Shown here piece by piece: positions 12,124 to 24,560 of a stretch of 64,000 nt of DNA (positions are counted from its first letter, which is position 1; each line of letters begins with the position of its first letter). The position numbers and the translations under genes are program-made. The notes below the pieces were generated by a model, which saw only the letters and a program-made list of their open reading frames with translations, was not told the DNA's origin and ran no database searches. The DNA is from Pipra filicauda (taxonomy: Eukaryota; Chordata; Aves; Passeriformes; Pipridae): positions 711,651 through 775,650 of the forward strand of contig NW_024104665.1 of assembly GCF_003945595.2 (NCBI RefSeq). Reading direction: 5' to 3'.

Positions 12124-13185
12124 CCACTAAAACTTCCAAAATCAGGTCTAGCGGGACCTGGCAGCACGATTTTGCCTTCTTGAAAACCAAACCTTGAACA
12201 CCGTTGATGTATGCTGCCAAATGCATCTAGCCCTGGAACAGGCTGTTCACATGCAATGCAACTCTCCCTGGAAACTCCATGGGTGTGTATTCACTGCTAA
12301 CTAATTTCAGGCAATACTTCAATGTTTATGTTGGTTTGATGGATAAAACTTTCTGAGATGTTTTGCGTAGAGAATTCAAATGTAGTCAAAAATGAGAAAA
12401 ATCTTAATTGGGTTGGACAGCTCTATGTTAGATCTCAGGTCCTCACAGCTGTAAGCCTTTTTTCTTTTCAACAGTGTTTCAGTCAAGAAGTGGAATTAAT
12501 GTTGGATTTATCTTAACATTTCTGATCTTTTTTCTGGCTCCTTTCTTGCCCATTTTGTGACTCCCACTGGGAGATAATTGAAGTCCCTCCTGGGAGAGTT
12601 TCTGCAGCAAAACTGTTTTCTTTTCAGGCTCCTTTTCTGTTTTGCCTCACTTAAAATTGATGGAAATACAGCTGGATGTGTTGGTCAGTTTTTAACAGGA
12701 CTATGGGTGACAATGGTGGGCAGGATGGTTGACATGCTTTCTAGTAAAATAGAAATAAGGCTCTCGGATTTTTAGGTATTAGATTTATAATTTTTCTACT
12801 GTGTTAGGCAAATTGCCATGCCGTAGGTTTCACAAAAACATTTCTTGATAATATAGGCTGTGAAGGGTGGGCCATTTGTGGAACAACTTGGAGGATGGGA
12901 AGATTAACTTCAGACTTCGGGATCTGGGCGTTTTAATGTTCTCCTAACAACTGGTGTGGGGCTTAATCCTCACAGGCACATTTCTCCCAAGTTGTTTCTT
13001 CTGTAGGGAAATTTGTACTGTCACTTCCAGGTTTTGGCGGAAGAAAAGCTAGTGCTGAGTGTCCTGACTTTGGCTCTACATACAGGTGTTAAATCTTTGT
13101 CTGAAGTTCAAATCAGAAATTCTCTCTAAAAAGGGATTTGGCAATCTCCCAAGGGTTTTGTAGTTATCTATTGTGGCAACGTATG

Positions 13186-13432
13186 ATCATAGAATCATTA
13201 AGGTTGGACAAAACCTCTAAGGTCACTGAGTCCAAGCATTAACCCAATTCTGCCAAGACCACCACAAAACCACGTCCCTAAGCACCACATCTACGTGCCT
13301 TTTAAATACCTCCAGGAATGGTGAATCCACCATGTTCCTGGACAGCCTGTTGCAATGCTTCGCAACCTTTTAGATAAAAACATTTTCCCTAATATCCGAC
13401 CTAAACTTCCCCTGGTGAACCTCACGGTCTTA
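13186..13432 (-). mobile_element. CR1 LINE 3' fragment
   Basis: Begins atcatagaatcatta, the reverse complement of the CR1 3' end, and continues through typical CR1 3' sequence (ctaagcaccacatctac, tttaaatacctccagg, cagcctgttgcaatgctt). CR1 is a non-LTR retrotransposon that inserts as 5'-truncated copies. This one is about 250 bp, covers only the extreme 3' region and keeps no open reverse transcriptase. Divergence from the usual CR1 wording at many positions suggests an old insertion. The wording resembles the group whose copies read ...cactgccaagtccaccac. I do not assign a subfamily. Confidence 0.9.
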
Positions 13433-14060
13433 GAAACCTCAAGAAAAGAAGGGCATAACAAGGTGAAAAGGAATGGAAATAAAAATTCATGGCCAGGCTG
13501 ATAATTGCTGAGTGGCACCTTGTGTGTAAGTGCTTAGTGAGTATCCATGACCCTGCTCCTGCTGAACAGTTTAACCCCATCTGGGAAAGGCCATGGATTT
13601 ACTGGAAACCTACAACAGGCTCTCTCCCTTAATCCCATATAATTTTTTCTTTTTTTTTTTTTTTTCCTCCACAAATTTAACGTTGTGAATCAGAAACAAA
13701 TAACTGCAAAATACGTCTGGAAACTGAAGGATCAAATGGAGAAACCTGAGATGTTTCTCCAAGATGTGAGTCAGATTGGTGGAAATCCTTGCTTTCCAGA
13801 GAAGCAACAGTGCCCCCCTCCAGGTAGGGAACCTGGGGCTCCTGTCCGGCTTTCTACCATACAAGATGCAGGGTAAAGAGAATATTTCAAGGATATTTTA
13901 AAAAGCTGTGATTGCTTAGAAAGCCAGGTAATTCTTGCACATCTCGAACTATCCCAATCACTCATAGCAGGCTTAGATACAGAGCAGATCCCAAATAGGT
14001 TCCTCCAGGGAACCTGCTCCTCACGTAGTCCTGTACCATCACTACATATCAATTGGTAGA
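13433..14060. other. Unique DNA with T-tract, no gene seen
   Basis: A T-rich tract lies at 13640-13667. Frames of 63 (plus, 13685-13876), 84 and 93 codons (minus, 13610-13864 and 13771-14052) overlap one another and have no known domain. The Lys run in one minus frame is simply the T-tract. Confidence 0.6.
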
Positions 14061-14560
14061 AATAAATCTGTTACTATGGCCATTTTAATGTCCATAAAGT
14101 GGCTACAGAAAGAAAGTAACACCACATCACTGTGGTCTTGTCTTTGAACACATTCTCAAAGATATAATTAAAACCACCAAACTTATTTTAGCCAAAGTTC
14201 ATAAGTGATGGGTCTGGCATCATGCCGATTGCAGGAAGGCTAATTACACCATAAATTAAACTTTTTTTTTCCTAACCAAACATTATGACCTTTAATAAAA
14301 TTGTTTTTACAACCAGCTGTCAATAAATCATCCAGGAAAGCTAGTGAGAAATGTTCTGTGAACACTCCACTTCTGTGAATTTCATTAGCTTCAGTTTATT
14401 TGATTTTTTTGTGAGCTATGGTGGTTTTTAAATCTCAAATTAAAAGCCCCGAACCATAAAAACTAATTCAAGAACATTAGCATCTTGGTCTCTGAAAATG
14501 AGCCTCTCTAATTGCAGAAATTAGTCAAGATTGTATAACGATCAGGACGTCATTAAAAAA
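14061..14560. promoter_or_regulatory. Possible conserved noncoding block
   Basis: Non-repetitive A+T-rich sequence with several taatta/ttaataaa-type words, ccagctgtca (an E-box with a TALE-like tgtca) and caaattaaaag. No frame of useful length is open. The texture suggests an enhancer, but this is inference. A two-species alignment showing identity well above the flanks would support it. Confidence 0.25.
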
Positions 14561-16421
14561 AAGAATAGTGAGTAGGCTGTGCTTGGTTCAGCTACAGCAG
14601 CTCCAGAAAAGCTTTTTTTGTGTATACCCTTAATGAGAGAAAACTGTCCCTGGTAGACTGATTTGAAAGCACTATGAAAGCCTTTTAACCTAGCAGTTTG
14701 ATTTCTGAGACACCAGTTTTCTGCCCTTGTTTATTCTCTCAGGCGCATCAGGACTTGAGTTTGGACACGTGTAAGAAGTTTTACTGCATGTTGTACTGCT
14801 GTGTCTGCAGTGGTGAAGTATGAGGTAGTGTCAATAGGCTTTACTTCAGGAGTTCTTTTTGTTTTGCATTCTTAAGGCTCCTGTACTACTTCATGATAAT
14901 TACAAATATTTGTAGGAAATATACTACACTGCTTGATTTGTGACTTTAAGGTGGACATATTTTAAAGTTAGGCATTTTTATTAGATTAGTACCAGAAAAT
15001 GAAGCTGTTAACATTCTACTCCTCTGCCTCATAAAGCTCTTCTGAGTAGAAGAGTGGTGTTATTTTGTGTTGTAGAAACATCTAGAAAGCTTTTAAGTTT
15101 GAATCTGATAAGACAAGATAGCAATCCTTATTCTCAGCACCTTTTTTAGGATTGTAGGTTTTCTCACATTTCCGTTTTCCTCCCTATATGTTTTGGCATG
15201 ATAATTTCAGGCCCTCCATAACTCTCACTGTTCACTTGACTTTCCATAGCTCATTTGTGTGGAATATGTGTTATAAAAATCTGTTACCTGTTGCTGAGCC
15301 CCGCATGGCTTCCATGAGTCCCTGTTTATATGGTTGCTGACATCTCATACAGGTGTCTCTATTCTGCCTTGTGTTGTATATTCAGAAGGTTCCCCAGGAG
15401 TTCATCTGTAAAGTGTGTCCACTCCCTCAATAATATATTTTTTTAAGGACACTAAAATGAATACTTAATTGAAAGGAGAAAATGAGATTTTCTAGAACCT
15501 ATTTTTATCAGTAAATTTTAAAAATTACCTATTTTCCTGTACTCTCCCTTTTTTTTTCCAGATCTTTTTTTTCTTTTTTGTCTATCTCTTGTCACAAGCA
15601 TTATCTGAACCAAAGGTCTTTTGGCATGTCTATACCAAAAATATGAAAAAATAAGGTGAGGTTTTGAGTCTTTATTCATCATTGCCGGTTTCCTGGGAAG
15701 CCTGTCGCTGTTCATGAGAAATTTTGAGACACTCACATCCCTCATTCCATGAGCTCTTCTGAGTCTCAGTCCAAGACATCGATTTCCCCGCTGCATGTTT
15801 TCCTCCTCTGGGTCTCACAAATACGTCCATTCACTTATTTCTTGCCATACCTGCATGCACAGTGCCAAAAATAGCCTTTCAAACCCAAACACTATAATGT
15901 TGTCATTCACATTGTTCCCCAGCTTCCAGTCCCACATATATCAGTGTCTAAATGCAGACATATATGTGCACACATTTATCTATGGCATGGTGATGGAAGT
16001 GTCAGTTTTTATTATGTGGCTTGATCTTATAATGTGGGTTCCCTTAGCTAGCATATTGTAGCCTTGTTATCTCTGAAGCAAAGACCTTTGTGTTTATTGC
16101 TGATATTTTATCTTTAGTGAGAGTGTTATTATAGCTATTCTGATGATCTTTAATGTTTTCAGACTGAATTGCAATTTACACAATTTTTTTTTTCTGTAGG
16201 CATTTATGACATTTTCCCATGCCTGTGTGACATGGAGCTGTCACTTAAATGTCTTGGCAAAACAGTTTGAACTACTGCTCCACCCCAATTAAATACTGAA
16301 ACATGAACTCTGAACTTTACTGTGAGTAAAATAAATCAATTATAAATTAGCAAGAGGTAGGCTACTGATGAGGGTAAGAGAAATCAGAATGTATAAATAT
16401 CAGTTACTTGAACTCCATGAA

Positions 16422-16453
16422 ACACACACACACGTCTGCATGTGCACGCACGC
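16422..16453. repeat. CA-type microsatellite
   Basis: About six CA units, then alternating purine-pyrimidine sequence (tgtgcacgcacgca). The whole tract is alternating enough to favour Z-form DNA. Too short to infer instability. Confidence 0.8.
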
Positions 16454-16994
16454 ATAATGTTAGACTTGATCTGGACTTTTTCCTTCTGGCTTCATTAATC
16501 AACTAGCCAGTTAATCTGAAATATTTCACGTCAGCTTCACAGATCTGTTTTATGTATATACATTTTTAAGCTTTTATTTTGTTTGAGGTTTTTTAATATT
16601 ACTTGGCTTGCCCTTCCATTATTCTTGAACGTTTAAGGTTTGGAAAAAAGTAAATTACAGACCCCCATGGACTGATGTAACACAAGAAGGCAGATGTTTT
16701 TCCCTCTTCTCAGGTCACACATTGTTTTTAAACTGAATGCACTGAGTCCAATAAAATGCTTTATACAAAATACCAGTTTCATATAGTAGTAGGCATCTCA
16801 TTCTGCAGCCATGTTTACTGTATGTGGAAGTCATAGGCACTTTAAACAAAGAGCTCCTATTTAGTTCCTATTAAGTACTAATTTGAATTGATATAACTTT
16901 ATCCATGAGGAATATGCATCATAAGTGTCAGAACTGCCTTGGTGAGCATATAAAATTTTCACAAGTTCTCTACCTAGCGGTCTATTAATCTCGC

Positions 16995-17013
16995 TTTTTA
17001 TTTATTTATTTAT
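16995..17013. repeat. (TTTA)n microsatellite
   Basis: Four to five TTTA units flanked by T-rich sequence. Confidence 0.8.
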
Positions 17014-19187
17014 CCTTTTATTTAAATAACAAACAACTGACTTTTGTAAAGATGCCGTACTTTTCAGAAAAGATTTTTTCCATATTGACTTAACAGGTAA
17101 TTCTACAAAGTGAGTACTCTCTTCACACATTTTCACCACGTGTGAAAAGGGAAACCCTGGCAACTGAGAGAAGAGTGTCACTCCTTAGCACTCTTGCTCT
17201 GTGATATGACCTGCTTGTTAGGATTTTGTGTCAAACTACTGCTGGTTTTGTTTTCTATTTCCTTTTTTCCCCCTTAACCTCTTTAACATTATCAGGACTA
17301 CTCAATTCATTATAATTGGGTTTTTCTTATTGTTTGGCTTTGACTTGCAGCAAGACTCAAAGTTCCTAGAAGAGCCACCATAAACACTAATTATATCAAT
17401 AGAGAGCAATAGAGGCAATAGCCCCAGGCTCATCACAATTGTCCAATTTTAAGGACGTCTCCATGAGATTTTTCCGAGTTTTTGAACTGGTGTCCTTTTA
17501 TTGCATTTTACTTGTGCAGGATATAAAAGATAAGCATTCCTTCCGTGGATAAATTTTTGGTTGCTGATTATGTACCTGTTACTTTATGCATGCTCCGCTA
17601 TTTGGCTTGAATTCTGAAGTGAAAGTAAGAGGCTTTTTAGACTGCTAAAGAGTCCCAGGATTGTGGGAGTGCACAGGGAAAGTCAAGATACCAAACACCT
17701 GTTTTCACTAAACTTGAGGATGTTGGGTAGGTCAAGAGGAGAGCTGTGGGTTAGCTCATTCCACTGTAAAGCAATGAAAGCCATAAAATATTATGAGCAA
17801 AAAGCCACCTGTTTTTGAATTAGTGCTTGCCATCTACCTTTGTGGTTTAAATTGAAAGTTCAGTATCTAGACAGCCTGTGTTCCTTTTGCTCTGACACGG
17901 CGTATCAATTTATACAGTGCCTTCCCAATCAGCTCCGTCTCAAAGCTCTTTGCAAAACATAAAAGCAGGTGCACATATGCATCCCTTCCTCTCCCAGGCA
18001 CTGCACTCTAACAGGAAAGCAACTTTTCTGTTAACAAAGCGTAAAAATCAGACAAGTGTCAGAAACTACATTCAATACCAAAGTACTAGAGACAAATTTC
18101 AGAAAGATAAATCCATCATGGTGGATAGCTGCAAGACCACTCCTTGATTTTCTTCAGGCGCTGTATTCTACAAAAGTAAATGCTTTCCAAACAGCTCTCC
18201 TCTGACAGCTTCATAGTCCTTTGTTGAACAGAAAACCTGATGGTCTGTCATATTGGTTTGTTCAGATTTAAAACTTACATGTGGAAGAAGAGCCATGAAC
18301 CTGACAAGAGTACTCTGTAGTCTGAAGGGGCAAGGTCTCACTATCCCATTATTACCTTGACCAAAAGAGAGCTGGCTGAAGGCAAGCAAATCAGCTTTGA
18401 GAGAGTTTTATCACGACATGCCTCAGGAGGTGGTAGCCTAGGCAGATTTATTCTGTCCTCCTCTAAAGGTAATGTCAGTGCAGCTGATCTCAGGGACTAA
18501 ATGCCATAAAGGTATTTTTTTTCAGGCTTCAGTGTGTGTCTTTTGACTCTTGTTCTAAAAAATGCTTGTTGTTATTGATCTCAATGATCCCTCTGTGCCT
18601 GTTTCTGCTTGTGGCGTGGGCTATTCAGTCTGTTGTATTTGCTTAGTGTGAATGCAGTTCAGAGAACTCTGAAGGATGAGGCTAGCGTGGCCATGTTATG
18701 CTCTCAGGAAAAGCTTTTTTCATTAAGTCTGTGGCTTTTAGGATATTTGGAGCAATGTTTTTTGCTCTTATTAATTTACCTATGACGCTTAAGTGAGAGT
18801 TATGCTCATCCTCCCCTTCCCACGCTGTCAATGAAGAGAGAATCCTTGGGGCAGTGATTCAGGTATCACATAGTCTGAAGAATCATTTCTGGAGATGCTT
18901 CTTTTCTCTTCATAGACAGCTTTTCTAGCAAGTGTGCAGCAAAGCTCAGACCAGGGTCCCTTTTAATATTTTGTTGAGAAAGAGATGCGAATGTAAGGCT
19001 CTCCATCATCCTGAGTCACATCGGTGTGTCTCTACCACTACATCTAATGAAGCCCTAACATCCAGAGGTGCAGCTTTTGTAAGTACTCTAAATAGGTAGC
19101 ACTCTACCATTTTTGGTGCAGATGACAAAGTCTAAAACCACAGCTTACCCCCCAGAGGAGGGCATTGAAAATACAGGTCTGTGAAGG

Positions 19188-20004
19188 TGTCCTAGTTACA
19201 GGGGTTGGGACCGGCTTATCACTATTTGAGTATAACCAAAACTCTGTATTCTACACCCTCTATGTAATTTCTGGTGGACTGTTAATAAATAGATTGTTTG
19301 CAGCAGCTGCCCAGGGCACACCTGACACCTCAAGCTACAAGCTGGGTGTTAAAGAAACCCTATGAAGCAGGGGAGTGTTCTTTTGTTTTCACACCAATGG
19401 CTCAGCTGTGATAACTCCCCTCTGGAAAGGCATTAACATCACACCCAGCCTGAGGGGTCATTGCTGCTAATGGGCCACAATGGACTGGCATAATAGGCAG
19501 TCACAACACCCAGACCGTCAAAAGATTCCAAAAATATCCCATGACTCACAGAGTTAGATCACCCATTGTGAAACTCCCAGCCCTGGGGGAGGTACTAGGC
19601 ATTCCCACCTGAACTTGAGCATATATAAAGTTCGGGTTTGGGGATTTCTGGTACCACTTGTTGGATCCAGAGGAGGACCAGAACTTCAACAGGACTGCAA
19701 CTGCCACTCTTGGCAAGACTGCAATCGTTACTTCAACGGGACTGTGATCATCATCTGGACCAACAGCTTTTTCTTTTCTTTTACTTTGCACCCGGGGGAC
19801 TCTGTGGTGCTCAGCACAGGGGCTGGCGAACATTGTTCTGTTCTTGTCCCAGGGTGTTGGGTTATACATCTGTCTTTGGGGGTTAAAATCAGTTTTCTCT
19901 GTATAATTTTATTTATTGTAGTCTTTTTAGTAGATTGTAACTCTGACTTGTAATCTCTTGAGTTGGGTTCATTTCTCCTGCTGGTTTACTTTTAAACCAG
20001 CACA
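19188..20004 (+). mobile_element. Solo LTR of an avian endogenous retrovirus
   Basis: An 817-bp element starting tgtcctagtta and ending aaaccagcaca. The ends are imperfect inverted repeats (8 of 11 bases) of the TGT...ACA kind required by retroviral integrase. It is flanked by gaagg (19183-19187) and gaaga (20005-20009), a 5-bp target duplication with one mismatch. A TATA-like box (atatataaag, 19621-19630) lies near the middle, which places U3 before it and R-U5 after it. No gag, pol or env sequence is present on either side, so the provirus has been reduced to a single LTR by recombination between its LTRs. The wording of the ends and the 5-bp duplication fit ERVL- or ERVK-like bird LTRs. 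I do not assign a family. Overlapping frames of 82-112 codons inside it are not genes. Confidence 0.8.
19621..19630 (+). promoter_or_regulatory. TATA box of the solo LTR
   Basis: The word atatataaag sits about 433 bases into the LTR and is followed by more G+C-rich sequence, as expected for the U3/R boundary of a retroviral promoter. It could drive transcription rightward from about 19650, but nothing here shows that it does. Confidence 0.5.
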
Positions 20005-20009
20005 GAAGA

Positions 20010-22310
20010 ATGCAGGTTTCTGCAGTGGTTCATGTGCTCCCTGGCAGAGGTTGTTGTGAACAGGCTGATGTTCAGCCCCACAAGAAAGTTTGCACATAGT
20101 GTACAAGGTTCTTGTCACTCACCTTCTGTTGGATGTGAGAAAGGAGCTTTATCTATAGTAAGTAAAAAAATTATGCAATATGGTACGTTGGGCGCAAGGA
20201 ATAGCCATATGCAGTTCAGGCTTGTTCTATGTCATCTTTACAGTTAACACACATTCGGCAAGCAGTACAAAATGCCCAGGAGAACTTCAGCTTGCCTGTG
20301 TTTCAATGGGTAGATATTTTCACATTTCCCTGTGGGTTTTTTTTGTATAAAAAAATATTGTCCAAAGCAAAATATTCCTTCAGATAATGCTATAAATTTT
20401 AGTGTAGCTCTTATTCTTATTTGTTAGCTCTGGCTTATTTAAACTCCTGGATCAAGTAAGACAAGTTTAGTTTTGCAAGCAAAGGAAACAAAAAGTAATG
20501 GCTAAGAATGTTAGAAAAATGGAAACAAGTCATCTGAGTCTCCACAAGAACTACATACAGATTAACTGATGGATTTTAATGCCAGTATTTCAAAGTTAGC
20601 TTGTATGACTTTTATTAGAAAAACTTTAGAAAACCCTTAAAAAAATTGTTAAAAGATTAATGAAGTGGCTACTTGATTTAGTATTCATACAGGCTGCTAT
20701 TTACCAAAAGAAAAACCTCATATTCTGCCCTGCATACTCCAAATCCACTTCCTCAGTTTCTGAGCTCGTGCTATCAACCATTTCTAAAGCTCTGTGGTAG
20801 CACCATTAATAATCCTTTTGATATTCTTTTCTCTAATAAACATAAATCATCGACAACTCATTTGGTATTAGCATGGATGCCATAAGTCTTTCTGTGGTAT
20901 TCCATCCCTTTATAGAAACAGTCAGTTATGTGGATCTGACTAAAATTCAAGCAACAACACTGCTGTGGATGAAAACTTGAAGGAATCTCATTTTATATTA
21001 TGAATATGGGTGCTGCTAGATTGTCTAGATTGTTGCAAGTGGGACCATGAGGGAGACACAAGACTGATTCCTGCCTCCTCTGAGCTTGGAGAGGGCTCAC
21101 TGTAGCATCCAAGGAACCTAGTGGGGCTCCAGGTGTCAGGCCCAGGGTGCAAGCCCTCCTGCACACAAAGGCAAGTCCAGCCTAGCTGGTCCTGTTGTTT
21201 TGCTCGTCTTAGCACAAAGTTCTGGGCAGTGGAGACCTGGGCACTGTCACCAGGCAGTCGCTGCTGCCTTTTGGCTACTCAAGTCAGCAGTGGCAAAGGT
21301 GTCTGCCATCACAGATGGAGGTGCTGGCCACAGAGCTGGGCTGCTGCTGTCAGGTCTTTTTTTCTTGTAAAGCTTCATCTCTCAGAGCTGAGATGATGTA
21401 TGAGAATTGTGTCTCTGATACTATCAGGACTTCAACTTTTGCTGTGAAGGACTTCTGCTTTTCCAGGCCTGGAAGTAGAAAGAGGAGCAAGAAGGTCCTC
21501 AGATGGCTTTTCAGCTAGCGTAAATTGTTGTTGCTCTATGGCAGTCCAAGGATAATTTCCACAAGTGAGGGTTTGCTTGTTTTGGCTTTTAAACAGACCT
21601 CCTAATTAATCTCAGTTGGAACTCTGCTTGTATTTCATAGCATGGGGCAGTGCCAGGCATGCAGTAGCTGGGCAAAGGAGGATACGCCCTTCATGCTCTG
21701 CTCTTCCAGTTCTGCGCTCCGAATTTACCTGCTCACAGCAGCATTTCTCCAGCTGTGGGGACAGGTGAGGTGATGGGCAAATACATCTGCAGTATCACAG
21801 CATATTCATTGCCTTTGGCAGGTGGAAAAAAAGCAGGATTGAAAAACTTAGTGAGGTCAACAGGGCCAGAATTTCCCTATTTTAACTTTGAATTTGGCTT
21901 AGTATATGGATCTGCAAACTGTGATTGTTGGTCCTTATAGTGAAAACAAAGCACTGACATAGATGAGAAAAGGGAGATAAAATTATGGTGTTACTTCAGC
22001 CTAGTATCGGCCATAAAGATGAATTAAAGAAAAAAATAGAATGACTCATTTAACGTGGCAAAATAGAAACCCTTCTCTTAAACATATTGAACACTTCTCC
22101 ATAACCACGTCAAAAAATAAAGCCAGTGTTGAAATTGCTGAGGGGCAATTTAAACTTTTTTCTTGATTAAAAACATGACTTTATATCAAAATTTTAAGTA
22201 AGGTTTTGCTTATACATTTTGGGTTTGTTTTTGGAGGATTAGTTATGTGCAGTTAGACTGGGGAAGCGGAAGGCAGACTAGTTTATAAGCTTCACATGAC
22301 TGACTATTTT
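20010..22310. other. Unique DNA, no gene seen
   Basis: A+T-rich except for 21000-21520, which is richer in G+C and keeps several frames open on both strands (75, 91 and 67 codons). These overlap, are rich in Ser, Trp and Cys, and match no domain I know. This patch is the best place here to check for a short exon or an old repeat. Confidence 0.55.
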
Positions 22311-22490
22311 TTTTCCTACAGTTGGCTATTATTTTGGCAATAATTGCAAATGATCTTTGCACTGCAAAGGTATAAAATGTCAAATTCTCGACATCTATTC
22401 AAAGTAAAGAAATATGCCAGCTTCTTAATGAGTCCAAATATTGGTCTGCATGATGTGATTGAGGTAAATTACACCCTTTTAGGACACAAA
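22311..22490. promoter_or_regulatory. Possible conserved noncoding block
   Basis: Contains an octamer-like word (aattgcaaatg), immediately followed by the perfect 15-bp palindrome ctttgca-c-tgcaaag (22355-22369), then unique sequence without repeats. The cluster of factor-site-like words suggests an enhancer. This is inference, and no alignment was available. Confidence 0.3.
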
Positions 22491-24330
22491 CAATAGTAAT
22501 AATTTAATTTTTTCCTTTAGCCTTTTAACTCTGGTTAAATGTTTTTTCCCAAACAGCTTCTTTTAATATCTTTGATTTGCAGTATTTCTACTGATGCCAA
22601 TTGTTCTGCTGAAGTTTTTCAAAGGATATAAACCACAGTGGTTTGTTCATTGCACAAGATGCCTACAGATTTCTTTTTGTCTGTAACTGTGCTGTATGAT
22701 TTTTATGTGAAATTGATTCTGTACAACTGTAACTAATAGGATTTTCCTGGAAACAATCAGAACATCTTGTACCAATGTTTACAATAAATATATAAGAAGA
22801 AATTGATAGCTATCTAACAGTTTCCAGGAAGGTGGAAATTAGAATGAAGCCAACCTCTGAATGTTTTTCAAAGAGAAAGATTGGGGTTTATTTTATTTCT
22901 ATTGAAACTTATCATGTTATTTGAATTCCCTTGATATTTTTTCATACTTCAGAGCCTTTTTTAACATTGTCCATCCATTGAACATGCTGGCCTTACATGG
23001 TGCCTGGAAAATGTTAATTGAGAAATCCTGAGTTTAACCCTTCCTTCAAATACTTTGTAAAAATACAGCTGTTAATAACGTTTATTTGGCTTCAATTTAG
23101 ATATGAAAAAATCCATTTCAGGAGGTTACTGAAAAAAGCTTTAGACTTAATATGTGTTCCCCACATATTAAGAGCAATGGCATGTGCTGTAAAGAATAAA
23201 AACCACAACACACAGACATCAGTCCTCATGGGCTAATGGAAATCTAGACCTGATTAAAAACCCATTTCAGGACTTTTTTATTGCAGGGGTGGGTTTGATA
23301 GCTGTCAGTGTACAGGAAAATAGCACATCTGGAATCTTACTGTGTACTTGTGCTGGCTGGTATAACTCAACCTGTGTGTCAGATTTTTTTTTTTAATAGC
23401 CAAGATTTATTTGGTTTCTATTAATTTTTTAAAAGTCTTTGGTAAGTATGCTTATTAAGTACTAAATTTTTACCCTACACAAATTGAAAGCTATATTTTA
23501 GTAGTGAGCAGTTTCCTTTTTAGAAAAGTAAGAAAGGGAAACGCTTTAGTAATGTAGAGAATTATTTGATTACAAATGTAGTCCCTTGGCTTCACAGGGA
23601 TGACTATTTTGCAGCTTGTTTAATGGAAGTTGCATTTTTCTTATGAATTTTCTATCTATTATGGGAAGTCTAAAAGGAGATATTAAACAAGGAGTAGACT
23701 CTGACTACTATTATATCACGAATTATTTTCCCATTAAGAAAATGTATATGCCTAGAAAATTGTAAATATTGTTCAAAAAAACTCTTGGATTTGCTTGTAA
23801 AACCTGAAACTTCAGTAGAGGATTTTTTTCCTAAGCAATGTCTTGGAGAAAATTGAACAGTCAGCTACAGATCAAGAACTTTATTACTGTTTTAGTTGCA
23901 GAACTAACCATAATATTAATTAAATAATTATATTTGTGATCATCCTTAAGTTAAAAGCAAGAAGAGGGCAATAAAAGTGTTTTGATGGTCCCCCACAGCC
24001 CGAGATTTATTGTCTAGTTAAAATTTTAATAGTGTAGTTTCAGAACTCTTTTATTTTAATTGCTCTAGAGATTTGTATAGCTGAAATATTTAATATATTT
24101 TCATATATTCAAATCATGGTCTTAAATCAACAAGGACATGGATGTTGCCTGGTTCGTCCTAAAACTCTCCAAAGATCGAACTGTGCTTATGAGTTATTAA
24201 TGTTTTGGCTGGCTTACTCCACAGTGTCATTTTAGTCCTGTTCCCCTTGGCAAAACCGTGATATTTTAAAGTTCTTACAGGTTAAAGGTACCAGGGGAAA
24301 CTGTAAGTCTTCAATGGGAAAAGAGCCAGA
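22491..24330. other. A+T-rich unique DNA with a hairpin, no gene seen
   Basis: Very A+T-rich. The inverted repeat at 23146-23172 falls inside a 72-codon frame (23018-23236), whose composition does not look coding. No repeat family was recognised. Confidence 0.6.
23146..23172. other. Hairpin with 11-bp perfect stem
   Basis: The arms cttaatatgtg and cacatattaag are exact reverse complements around the 5-base loop ttccc. The stem does not extend in either direction. No transposon ends or genes are associated with it. Confidence 0.8.
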
Positions 24331-24560
24331 TGGAGATAAATTTTAATCACATTCTATTAGCTTCAAGGTGTCAATGATTTTGAAGAAAATTACGTACTAT
24401 TTATTCAATTTATATACAGTATAGGTGGACACGCATTTAAATGTCATTCCAATGTTAAAAATGAATAGTTATAAAAGTCATAATAAAGGACCTTTAGAAT
24501 GTCACTACAAAGTGCTCAGAAAAGTTCAGCGCCAATTTATTTTGGCTGAGGTGGAAAAAG
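24331..24560. promoter_or_regulatory. Possible conserved noncoding block
   Basis: Unique sequence with tttaaatg, aatgaatag and ggaccttt words and a cgccaatttatt stretch, with no open frame. It resembles conserved vertebrate noncoding sequence in texture only. Confidence 0.2.

Larger units (their letters stand above)
11171..13185. other. Unique DNA with two hairpin sites, no gene seen
   Basis: Holds the abutting hairpins at 11233-11267 and the long hairpin at 12072-12123, both listed separately. Otherwise A+T-rich, with one 65-codon open frame (12578-12775) that has no recognisable motif. Confidence 0.6.
14561..19182. other. Unique DNA, no gene seen
   Basis: Contains a (CA)6 run followed by a tgcacgcacgc stretch (16422-16450), a (TTTA)4-5 run (16995-17013), and open frames of at most 92 codons (minus, 15518-15796) that owe their length to Lys/Arg-rich low complexity. 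I see no splice-bounded exon or recognised repeat. Confidence 0.6.

Noticed and set aside
19546..19953. Open frames of 82-112 codons inside the solo LTR
   Set aside because: They lie across the U3/R/U5 sequence on both strands and have no retroviral protein resemblance. LTRs often keep such frames by chance.
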